Shown here: positions 42,409 to 49,916 of the stretch, piece after piece
Layout: every line of letters starts with the position of its first letter
Numbering within the stretch: position 1 is the first letter of the stretch
Assembly: GCA_965657965.1 (NCBI GenBank)
Contig: CBFHQM010000017.1
Span: 1 to 53,587, forward strand
Direction of reading: 5' to 3'
Length of the DNA stretch: 53,587 nt
Source: UBA8752 sp965657965
GTDB lineage: Bacteria; Bacteroidota; Bacteroidia; Flavobacteriales_D; Sanyastnellaceae
The notes under the pieces: generated by a model
What the model saw: the letters and a program-made list of their open reading frames with translations, nothing else
Database searches by the model: none
Told to the model about the DNA's origin: nothing
Translations under genes and position numbers: made by a program

Positions 42409-43572
42409 TCAATCCATCGGACAAAGCGCGGAAGGATAAAGTTCCGGGGCTCGGCGGCCGCCCTGCATTTCCTGACGAACCGACGCTGGAACCCCGCATT
42501 GATGGACCAAGAGGCCGATGGTGTGGTGCCGGAAATAAGACATTGACACAAATTGCTTTCCCCCGAAGTCATTGCCCTGCCCCCATGAATTCTTGATCAC
42601 AAAGTACCGTCGGCCTTTTGCGTCCGTCGCACGTCCCACGATGTGCATCAGGTGGTCGTCTGTGTTCTCTTGCGCATCAAATGCGGCTTGACGCAGAGAT
42701 TGACCCACAGTCGGCTCTTGTGGCATCGCGTCCAACGACGTCCAGTCCTCTTTTGTGTCTGCCATTTCCGGCATGATGGCCCAGCCGTCGGAAAAAGAAA
42801 AGCCCGCATTGCTCACGTCGGCATCCCATGCCACTGTGTAGCCATTTTCCAAGGCATGGTGAACCGTGTTTTCGAGGTCGTCCAGCGGGACATTCCAAAA
42901 GGCACCTTGCGCATGATTGTCGGGTACTTCCAAGATGAAAGGCGCCCCAAAATCGTGGTGGGTGTACGACGACAATGTGAGATAGGCGTCAGGCCAAATG
43001 CCCATGGCATCCCGAAACGAAATCGGCGTCCAACGTTGCCCTCGGTATTCGAATGACTCTGGCAATGCCCCCAAGTGCGCATCCAAAACAGCCTCCGCTT
43101 CAGAGAATCCCTCCGGACCAAGTCCAACCGAGGCCTTCACCCCCTTTTTGGCCATCTTCTTGAGTTGTCGGTCGAGGGCACTGTGGTCATGGTCCTCGCC
43201 TTGATTTCCCCCCGAGTAAACGCCTTGAGGCACGATGCCGTAATTGGCTGCCGCATGCAACACGTCGTGAGACAAACCGCCTGGGCCAAATTGATGATGT
43301 CCGTGGTAGCGTATATACCGCGCAAGCTTTTCTGGGTAAATCACCCGGACACTCGCCATTTCACTAAAGTCATGCAATTCACCCGTGATTCGATGGGCCT
43401 CGCTCTCCAAAAAACTCGTGGTACTGAAGCTCCAGCACGTTCCCGTATTTCCTTGACTGATCACATCGGTCGCGGTCAAATCGATGTCCACTGTGGGCAT
43501 TTGAGACCACGATGCGCCAACAAGCAAGAGTGCCGAAGTGAGTGCTGCTGCTTGAATGTACCTCTTCCCCAT
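42409..43572 (-). CDS. Exported papain-fold (C1B, bleomycin-hydrolase-like) cysteine peptidase
   Basis: The 387-residue protein has a signal peptide (AALTSALLLVGASWSQ) and catalytic residues Cys46 in GNTGTCWSFSTTSF, His about 307 in TDDHLMHIVGRA and Asn328 in FVIKNSWGQGN. The length and order match the C1B (bleomycin hydrolase, PepC-type) family, whose secreted Bacteroidota members are aminopeptidase-like. It has no sorting domain. ATG 43572 is used; upstream ATG 43584 would add four residues. It follows the hchA gene by 48 bases. Confidence 0.92.
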   Translation of the reverse strand: MGKRYIQAAALTSALLLVGASWSQMPTVDIDLTATDVISQGNTGTCWSFSTTSFLESEAHRITGELHDFSEMASVRVIYPEKLARYIRYHGHHQFGPGGLSHDVLHAAANYGIVPQGVYSGGNQGEDHDHSALDRQLKKMAKKGVKASVGLGPEGFSEAEAVLDAHLGALPESFEYRGQRWTPISFRDAMGIWPDAYLTLSSYTHHDFGAPFILEVPDNHAQGAFWNVPLDDLENTVHHALENGYTVAWDADVSNAGFSFSDGWAIMPEMADTKEDWTSLDAMPQEPTVGQSLRQAAFDAQENTDDHLMHIVGRATDAKGRRYFVIKNSWGQGNDFGGKQFVSMSYFRHHTIGLLVHQCGVPASVRQEMQGGRRAPELYPSALCPMD

Positions 43573-43620
43573 ATGCGATTCCATGCACAAAAGATACAGG
43601 CTCGCCCCCATTGCTGGACT

Positions 43621-44478
43621 CTAATTCAACTCTGCAAGCAAGGTGCGCACCGCCAACTTCCCAAGCTCATTGGATGCCAACGGGCTGGCTCCAGTGATCA
43701 ACTCCCGATCGCGCCAAACCGTGTCGTCGCCCTTTTTATTGACCATGACTGCGCCAAGGCCTTTGAGCGTTTCACTCAACCCTCGGGGCATGCGCCCCGG
43801 CAAGTAGCCTATCATGGGGGTCATCCTGTCCACTGAGTCTGGAAAAATGGCCATGCGATATCCCGCATAAGGGAAGTCTCCCTTGTCTGAAACGGTGGCC
43901 AACAAGGAACCCGGGCCATGACACAACGTGATGGTAAAAACCCCCTTTTCGTGTGCCCAATTCAACACCCTGCCCACATTCTCATCTTCGGGAATGCCGA
44001 GCATCGCGCCATGGCCTCCCGGCACAAAAACCGCCGCGTACATCGGGTCATCTGAGAGCGATTCACGCACAACCTCCGCCAAATTTCTTGGGCGATCAAA
44101 CTTTGATTTCAACTGATTGTAAATCAGCTGAACATGGGAATCCTGTTTCGGAAACGCCCACATTTCGAAAGCCACTGGCTTTCCCGTTGGCGTTGCAATC
44201 ACAAATTCAAATCCCGCGTTTTCAAGATGAAGCATGGGAAGCAGCGCCTCGACAGGATGATTCCCGGTGGAAAATCGCTTGCCATTTTTCATTTTCATGG
44301 TGCTTTGCTCCGTGAAAATGACGAGCACCTTGTTCCGTGCACCTGAGTAGGCGTCGTAAGCCAGATTCTCAAAATTGGTCCGTTCAACCGTGGCCAATTT
44401 CAAGGCGACACGCGATGGACTATAGGCCCCGTTCAACTCCAACTTCGGAGCCAATCCCAACATTTTCTTCAACATCAT
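43621..44478 (-). CDS. hchA: HchA/DJ-1-superfamily (Hsp31-like) protein
   Basis: The 285-residue protein matches Hsp31-type members of the DJ-1 superfamily: NGKRFSTGNHPVEALLPMLH with Glu77, YAAVFVPGGHGAMLGIPEDE, TITLCHGPGSLLAT with nucleophile Cys186 followed by His187, and MPRGLSETLKGLGAVMV. Family members act on glyoxals and related carbonyl stress or as chaperones; the deglycase claim is debated. Tandem ATGs at 44478 and 44475 follow an AAGG sequence; both fit the usual length. It lies downstream of the carboxymuconolactone-decarboxylase-family gene after a 138-base gap. Confidence 0.91.
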   Translation of the reverse strand: MMLKKMLGLAPKLELNGAYSPSRVALKLATVERTNFENLAYDAYSGARNKVLVIFTEQSTMKMKNGKRFSTGNHPVEALLPMLHLENAGFEFVIATPTGKPVAFEMWAFPKQDSHVQLIYNQLKSKFDRPRNLAEVVRESLSDDPMYAAVFVPGGHGAMLGIPEDENVGRVLNWAHEKGVFTITLCHGPGSLLATVSDKGDFPYAGYRMAIFPDSVDRMTPMIGYLPGRMPRGLSETLKGLGAVMVNKKGDDTVWRDRELITGASPLASNELGKLAVRTLLAELN

Positions 44479-44616
44479 CACCTTGCATTTCAAATGGCGT
44501 CCGTGAAAAGGAGTCCCGCCATCAGAAATACCGCTGTAAACCTCAAAATGTGACACCCTTCAAGGAGTGACTGGTCGCCTTGGCCGGAGTTCATCCGACA
44601 GGGTCAGCAAAGGACT

Positions 44617-45186
44617 TTAAGCCCCCTCACGCAGCGACTCAATCTCGTCGAGATTGCGCTCTACGTCTACCCGCAGCACATTGTTGGCCAAACTGAACAG
44701 CACATATTGTGACACGAGAGAAATCAAGTCAATGACTTCCGCGTCACTCAATTCAGAGGTGTAAAGCGCCCATCCTTTGTCGCTCACATTGCGGTGCACC
44801 ACCATTTCATCGGTCAAGGCCAACAAGGCAGTTTCCCGTCCATTGAAGCCTCCATTCAACGGAAGCATGCGCACTGCATTCAGTTCCTCTTGGGTGACCC
44901 CAAATTCTTTGGCCACAGGAACATGGTGCTTCCAAACGTAATTGCAATCGTAATGCAAGGCCATCCGGAGAATCACAAGCTCCTGTTCGCGCACCGAAAA
45001 ACCCATGTCCAACTTGGACGAGACCCAATGTTCCAAAAAGGCACCGAGCGTTTTGGGGTTGTGCATCAACATGCCCAAGACATTCTTTGGTGCATAACGG
45101 CCCTTGAGCCCATCGCCAGGGATGCGCTGCAGCGTCGCAACCCACTCCGGACGCATGTCGTCTACACTTTTAGGTTCCAATCTCAT
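44617..45186 (-). CDS. Carboxymuconolactone decarboxylase (CMD) family protein
   Basis: The 189-residue helical protein has the CMD core: DMGFSVREQELVILRMALHY, CNYVWKHHVPVAKEFGVTQE and TALLALTDEMVVHRNVSDKG. The region carries a single Cys, not the CxxC of AhpD-type peroxidases, so a redox function through a disulfide is unlikely here; it is closer to the PcaC-like branch. The substrate is unknown. The start is 11 bases past the aldehyde dehydrogenase stop, so the two are cotranscribed. Confidence 0.88.
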   Translation of the reverse strand: MRLEPKSVDDMRPEWVATLQRIPGDGLKGRYAPKNVLGMLMHNPKTLGAFLEHWVSSKLDMGFSVREQELVILRMALHYDCNYVWKHHVPVAKEFGVTQEELNAVRMLPLNGGFNGRETALLALTDEMVVHRNVSDKGWALYTSELSDAEVIDLISLVSQYVLFSLANNVLRVDVERNLDEIESLREGA

Positions 45187-45197
45187 GGTCTTCTGGT

Positions 45198-46445
45198 TTA
45201 GGCCGCACGGCTCAATTCTACCGTCAAATGTCGTCTACCCGAGCGAACAGGCTCGTCGGCATTGAAATCCCAAATGAGCGCCGACCTACGAAACCCCCCA
45301 TCCATCAGGCGCGAGCCCAAATTGCAGGCGCTTGCCGCGTGGGAATTGGCGTAGACGTTGCGGTGTGTGGCGTTGAGATGGTCCACCAACCCTTCCGGCG
45401 CCGTGCCGTAATGGGCCGCATTCAACCCATATTCGGCTTGGTCGATCATCGCAATTAAATCCTCGGTCCCACTGAAGGACACCAAAGGAAAGACCGGGCC
45501 AAAGGTCTCTCTGGCCACCACATCCATATCGACACGGCATCCTGTAAGAACCGTCGGCTCCACGATGGTCAATCCGGTTCGGGGCTCCAAGACCTCTCCT
45601 CCCCCCAATTCGAGGGTCGCACCCGCCGCCTTGGCAGCGGCCACTTGCGCGGAAATTCGAGCGCGAACCACATCCGATACCAATGGACCGATGTCGGTTT
45701 TGGCCGATTGTGGATCACCCAGCGTGAGAGAATGAACGCGGCGAATCAAGCGTTTGGAAAACTCCGCGTAAACCGACTCGTGAACGAAGAAACGCTCCAA
45801 TGCAGAACACGACTGCCCCCCATTGTTGAGACCGCCTGCGATGCACCCTTCGACCGCTGCGTCGAGGTCAGCATCTGGCATGACCACCAGGGGATCGTTG
45901 CCCGGCCCCTCAAAAATGAACTTGGTCCCTGTCTTCTCTGCCAAGGGGCGATACGCCTCAATCCATGCGTCGTCACCATAAATCACCACAGCCTGAATCT
46001 CGGGATCGTGAAAACAGGCGTGCAAAAACGACACCCCCGATTGTCCACGCTCTGCCAAAGTCACCCCTGTCAGCAGCGGCACCATTAAATCCCGGTAGAT
46101 TTCAGCGGTCTTTTTGAGGGCAGACGGAAAATAGACCACCACCTCGTTGCCCATGAGGTAGGCACTTGCAACGGCCTTTACCAGCGTCAGTCCCAAGCCG
46201 TTCTTGGGCATCATGACCGCCACCTTAGACAGCGAGTTTCGCCCAATCAACAACGCCTCCTCCTCCCTGTTCTTTCGCAAGAGCGCAATCGGCGCTGCAA
46301 TTTCCCTGGCGAAGATATCTTTGAGAACAAACTGTGTTTCCTCTCCATACGCGCGGAGAAAAGCGTTTTGAAAAGCAGAACGCTCCATGGCCTCGGCAAG
46401 GCCATGGAGCGTCTGTTTCCGCTGGTTGAATTCAAGGGTCGTCAT
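45198..46445 (-). CDS. Aldehyde dehydrogenase family protein (short)
   Basis: The 415-residue protein has the ALDH catalytic region: FIFEGPGNDPLVVMPDADLD with general base Glu179 and NNGGQSCSALERFFV with nucleophile Cys213, then ETFGPVFPLVSF and NVYANSHAASACNLGS. It lacks much of the usual N-terminal NAD-binding domain of about 480-residue ALDHs, so the cofactor site may be reduced. Function as a dehydrogenase is probable but not certain. ATG 46445 is used; the longer form begins with TTG at 46469. It is the first gene of a leftward group with the CMD and HchA-like genes. Confidence 0.88.
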   Translation of the reverse strand: MTTLEFNQRKQTLHGLAEAMERSAFQNAFLRAYGEETQFVLKDIFAREIAAPIALLRKNREEEALLIGRNSLSKVAVMMPKNGLGLTLVKAVASAYLMGNEVVVYFPSALKKTAEIYRDLMVPLLTGVTLAERGQSGVSFLHACFHDPEIQAVVIYGDDAWIEAYRPLAEKTGTKFIFEGPGNDPLVVMPDADLDAAVEGCIAGGLNNGGQSCSALERFFVHESVYAEFSKRLIRRVHSLTLGDPQSAKTDIGPLVSDVVRARISAQVAAAKAAGATLELGGGEVLEPRTGLTIVEPTVLTGCRVDMDVVARETFGPVFPLVSFSGTEDLIAMIDQAEYGLNAAHYGTAPEGLVDHLNATHRNVYANSHAASACNLGSRLMDGGFRRSALIWDFNADEPVRSGRRHLTVELSRAA

Positions 46446-46562
46446 GGAGCGAGTGGTTTGAGCGGCCAACTATGCCGCGGTTCACTGTAGGCTCCAAATC
46501 AGTCCCTTTTTCATGTCACTGACAATGACCATCGTCATGGCCGCTTGCAGGTAAACATCATT

Positions 46563-46607
46563 CTGGGATTCGTCCCAGCTTCTGCCCGTCGTGTGATGGG
46601 CGCAGAA
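46563..46607 (-). terminator. Two adjacent hairpins after the DUF4476 gene
   Basis: Just past the stop at 46615, TTCTGC and GCAGAA (46580-46607, with two further pairs) form one hairpin. CTGGGA and TCCCAG around a TTCG loop (46563-46578) form the next, with the loop reading CGAA on the transcribed strand. No T-run follows, so this could be a weak terminator or a protective 3-prime structure. Confidence 0.35.
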
Positions 46608-46614
46608 TCAGGCT

Positions 46615-47499
46615 TTACTCCCGGTCTTGGATGTACTCATCGAGCTCCTCACCGCTGCTGCTAAAGGAGAACACGCCATAAACTTGATAGTAATTTTCCA
46701 AGTCATAGATGTGCTCATAGGCGAACTTGGCCAAATCGAGCTGTCCTTCATCGAAGGTGATTTCCTCTAGAATCTCGACGAGCTGCTCAATCACAAGGCA
46801 ATTGGTGCGGATAATTTGCTTGGCGATGCGCACCTTGTCGTCGCTAAATGCCGCATCGCTGATGGTCTCCATCATTCCAGAAAAACGATCCGCCCCAACT
46901 GGGCGCTCACATCCGATGCGTCCCGTGTAACCTTCCACATAGACCACCTGGACAGGCGCAGGGGGTGCCGGAGCCTGCTGAGGTGCAGCGGCGGCTGGAG
47001 CCGGGACTGCTGGAACTGGGACAGCAGCGGGTTGCTCTGGCTGATCTTGGATGCCCAAGCTCAAGTTGCCGTCACTCATGTTCATGTTTACGTTCATGCC
47101 CAACTGATCCACATTCACGTTCATGGAGATTTGATCCATGCCGGACATGCCTCCGCCTGAGGTTGACATGTAACCGTCCAAACGCAGTCCATCTTGAAAG
47201 AAAGAAGGAATGGTAAAGTTGTAAATGCCTGATCCCTGTCCGCCTGAAGCAGAAAGGGAGAGTTTGGTTTGGATATCCGAATATTCAGGCGCCACGTAAT
47301 CGATGAAAAGATTGTAGACACCGCCTTCTTGCAAACCCGTGATTTCTTGGTGGATTGAGGCTTCAGAAGCCAATCTCATTCCGTTCACACTGACGGTAAA
47401 AAAGGCCATGTTCTCTGAGGTCAGCTGGACCACCGAATTCTGGGCGTGTGCATGGCTCATCGTCAACATGACGGACGCAAAAAGCAAAAGGTTCTTCAT
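46615..47499 (-). CDS. Exported protein with C-terminal DUF4476 domain
   Basis: The 294-residue protein has a signal peptide (LLLFASVMLTMSHAHAQ). The N-terminal part is beta-rich (residues about 20-105), then a Met- and Asn-rich stretch (MNVNVDQLGMNVNMNMSDGN) and an Ala/Pro linker (PAVPAPAAAAPQQAPAPPAP). The C-terminal DUF4476 domain follows: FSGMMETISDAAFSDDKVRI, NCLVIEQLVEILEEITFDEG and DLAKFAYEHIYDLENYYQVY. The domain is common in Bacteroidota and of unknown function. It diverges from the choice-of-anchor-B gene. Confidence 0.92.
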   Translation of the reverse strand: MKNLLLFASVMLTMSHAHAQNSVVQLTSENMAFFTVSVNGMRLASEASIHQEITGLQEGGVYNLFIDYVAPEYSDIQTKLSLSASGGQGSGIYNFTIPSFFQDGLRLDGYMSTSGGGMSGMDQISMNVNVDQLGMNVNMNMSDGNLSLGIQDQPEQPAAVPVPAVPAPAAAAPQQAPAPPAPVQVVYVEGYTGRIGCERPVGADRFSGMMETISDAAFSDDKVRIAKQIIRTNCLVIEQLVEILEEITFDEGQLDLAKFAYEHIYDLENYYQVYGVFSFSSSGEELDEYIQDRE

Positions 47500-47569
47500 T
47501 TCAATTGACGCGTTTTGGTGTAATACATTTTAATAGCATCAAATGTGACATCCACACTCGGAAATTTGA

Positions 47570-47611
47570 GAAGAAAAAAAAAGAAGGATGAACACCCAGC
47601 CGTGGTGTTCA
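47570..47611 (-). terminator. Hairpin with T-run in the DUF4476/anchor-B gap
   Basis: TGAACACC and GGTGTTCA are perfect 8-bp arms (47589-47611). On the minus strand the stem is followed within a few bases by a long T-rich run (47570-47585). This has the form of an intrinsic terminator reading leftward. It lies upstream of the DUF4476 gene, so it may stop antisense transcripts or attenuate a long leader. Confidence 0.45.
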
Positions 47612-47632
47612 CTTTCCCAAGCCCCAAATCGT

Positions 47633-47661
47633 TTTGAAGACACCAGTCGCGCCTAGTTTTG
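47633..47661 (+). promoter_or_regulatory. Bacteroidota-type promoter, apparently leaderless
   Basis: TTTG (47633-47636), 17 bases, then TAGTTTTG (47654-47661) fit the phylum's TTTG / TAnnTTTG promoter. The -7 element ends only four bases before ATG 47666, so transcription should begin at or next to the start codon. Confidence 0.7.
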
Positions 47662-47665
47662 CCGC

Positions 47666-49852
47666 ATGTTTCAAAAAGCACAACTCGTCACATTCGCTTC
47701 GCTTTTGACTTTTTCTGCAACGCTTGGGCAAACGCCATGCGTGAACGGAATGGCCGGTGATTACCCCTGCAACAACATCGAACTCATGGGGTTCATGGGG
47801 GTGGATGAGCTTGGAGGAGGCGAAATGAACGACGTTTGGGGTTGGGTCGATCCTGTGGATGGCACAGAGTATGTCTTGCAAGGACGAACCAATGGCACCG
47901 CTTTTGTGGACATTTCTGATCCAATGAATCCAGTTTTGGTGGCCAGTCTTCCCACCGAAACGTCCAGCTCGCTTTGGCGCGACATTAAGGTTCACGACAA
48001 CCACGCTTTTATCGTTTCCGAAGCCTCTGGACACGGCATGCAGGTGGTCGACTTGACCCAACTCAGCTCCATCACCAACCCGCCTCAAACGATTGTTGCC
48101 GACGCCCTTTACACGGGATGGGGAAGTGCGCACAACGTGGTGATCAACGAAAGCACCGGCCGTGCCTATGGCGTCGGGACCGGTTCTTTTGATGGCGGAT
48201 TGAACATTGTAGACATCAACAACCCCACCGATCCTGTCTTGATTGGTGGTTTCGCAGGAGACGGATACACCCACGATGCCCAAGTGGTCTCTTACATCGG
48301 CCCCGATGCTGCCTATGCGGGAAAAGAAATCGCATTCTGCTGCAACGAAAACACCGTGACCATCGTCGATGTCACCGATGCCGGAGACGCCACGCTCATC
48401 AGTTCCACGGGCTACTCCAATTCGAGTTACACCCACCAAGGATGGCTGACCGAGGACCATCGCTATTTCATCAGCAACGATGAGTTAGACGAACAAGACT
48501 TCGGAACCAACACCACCTCCTTTATTTGGGACGTAACCAGTCTAGATACACCTCAGCTTATCGGCACGTTTGTTTCTGAATCCCGCGCCATCGACCACAA
48601 CATGTATGTGCTCGGTTCTTTGATTTATCAATCCAACTACCGCGCAGGGTTGCGGGTCTTGGATGCCACCGGCATTGCCAGTGGGCAACTCGAAGAGGTC
48701 GGTTACTTCGACCTCTACCCCGCCAGTGATGCGGCCCAATTCAATGGTACTTGGTCCAACTACCCCTACTTCCCGTCCGGCATCATCGCGGTCTCACACA
48801 TCGAGGAGGGGCTGTTTTTGCTTCGTCTTTCCAACGAACTGAGTGACTTGGGCTGCACCGATCCACAGGCGTGCAATTTTGACCCAACAGCCTTGGAGGA
48901 CAACGGCATGTGCCTTGACTTCAACGAATGTGGCGGGTGTGAAGGAGAGGCGCTGTTCTGCATCGGATGCACCGAAGAAAGTGCATGCAACTATTCCGAA
49001 TTGGCCACCACAGACGATGGCTCCTGTTTTGAAATCGAAGCGCCAGATGCTCAATCCGCGGTGCAAACCACGGATCCCGTCACCTTTACAGCGGAGGATG
49101 GCACGCATTGGTTCGCCAATCAAACTGACCTTGATCCTTTGTCTATTGGTGCTTCCCTTACCCTTCCCCTCGCACCAACAGATCAATCCATCTGGGTCGC
49201 CAACTCCAACGGTGAATACAACCAAAGTGGCGGCAAAGCCGAGCCCGACTTTGAAAATGGACAGCACCACACCAACAACGCGAACTGGCTCCGTTTTGAT
49301 GTGCACTCAGACGCCATACTCGAATCTGTAGAGGTCTATTCCGAAGGCGGCGGCACAGCCACCATTGAAATCGTCAACTCCTTCGATGTTGTGGTCTCGA
49401 CCACTTCCCAGTTGTTGTCCCCTGGTCTGAATGTGTTTGTGCTCAACACCGAACTTCCCGCTGGCGAGGAATACCAAATCCGCTCAGCCGATCAACAGCC
49501 GCTCCTCTGGCGCGACGACAATGGCGCAGAAGTCAACTACCCCTACGACATTGGCGGACTGGCCAGCATTACCGGCACCACCATTGCGGGAGAAAACCAG
49601 TACACCTATTACTACTTCTACTACAACTGGAAAATGTCGTCGCTCAATGCTTGCCTCTCCGATCTGGTCGAATTTAACGTAACCGTAGAAGACGTTTCCA
49701 ATGTGGGGTCGCACCCCAATGCTGCGCCGAAAAGCTTGGTAAAAAGGGTAGATGTGACTGGCCGTGAAGTCACACGCGCACACAACCAAATGGTGTTTTT
49801 GATCTACTCAGATGGTTCGGTCGAAAAGCAATTTGTCTCCGATCAAAATTGA
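47666..49852 (+). CDS. Choice-of-anchor-B family surface protein with Cys repeats
   Basis: The 728-residue protein has a signal peptide (LVTFASLLTFSATLGQ). Residues about 25-390 are a propeller-like choice-of-anchor-B domain: NDVWGWVDPVDGTEYVLQGR, GTAFVDISDPMNPVLVAS, WRDIKVHDNHAFIVSEA and GNFVVDIxx-like blades such as GGLNIVDINNPTDPVLIG, then YTHQGWLTEDHRYFISNDE. Two GCTDPQACNFD-type Cys repeats lie at about 390-455. A beta-sandwich follows (NGEYNQSGGKAEPDFENGQH; NWLRFDVHSDAILESVEVYS). The end (LVKRVDVTGREVTRAHNQMV, FLIYSDGSVEKQFVSD) is a variant type IX sorting domain. It is probably surface-exposed. It converges with the long Cys-repeat gene, which carries the same repeats. Confidence 0.9.
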   Translation: MFQKAQLVTFASLLTFSATLGQTPCVNGMAGDYPCNNIELMGFMGVDELGGGEMNDVWGWVDPVDGTEYVLQGRTNGTAFVDISDPMNPVLVASLPTETSSSLWRDIKVHDNHAFIVSEASGHGMQVVDLTQLSSITNPPQTIVADALYTGWGSAHNVVINESTGRAYGVGTGSFDGGLNIVDINNPTDPVLIGGFAGDGYTHDAQVVSYIGPDAAYAGKEIAFCCNENTVTIVDVTDAGDATLISSTGYSNSSYTHQGWLTEDHRYFISNDELDEQDFGTNTTSFIWDVTSLDTPQLIGTFVSESRAIDHNMYVLGSLIYQSNYRAGLRVLDATGIASGQLEEVGYFDLYPASDAAQFNGTWSNYPYFPSGIIAVSHIEEGLFLLRLSNELSDLGCTDPQACNFDPTALEDNGMCLDFNECGGCEGEALFCIGCTEESACNYSELATTDDGSCFEIEAPDAQSAVQTTDPVTFTAEDGTHWFANQTDLDPLSIGASLTLPLAPTDQSIWVANSNGEYNQSGGKAEPDFENGQHHTNNANWLRFDVHSDAILESVEVYSEGGGTATIEIVNSFDVVVSTTSQLLSPGLNVFVLNTELPAGEEYQIRSADQQPLLWRDDNGAEVNYPYDIGGLASITGTTIAGENQYTYYYFYYNWKMSSLNACLSDLVEFNVTVEDVSNVGSHPNAAPKSLVKRVDVTGREVTRAHNQMVFLIYSDGSVEKQFVSDQN

Positions 49853-49916
49853 CCCCTTGACCCCAATTGGGTCCGTGCGATCAAATTGAGCCTTCGTCGG
49901 CCCTCACCTTACCCCC

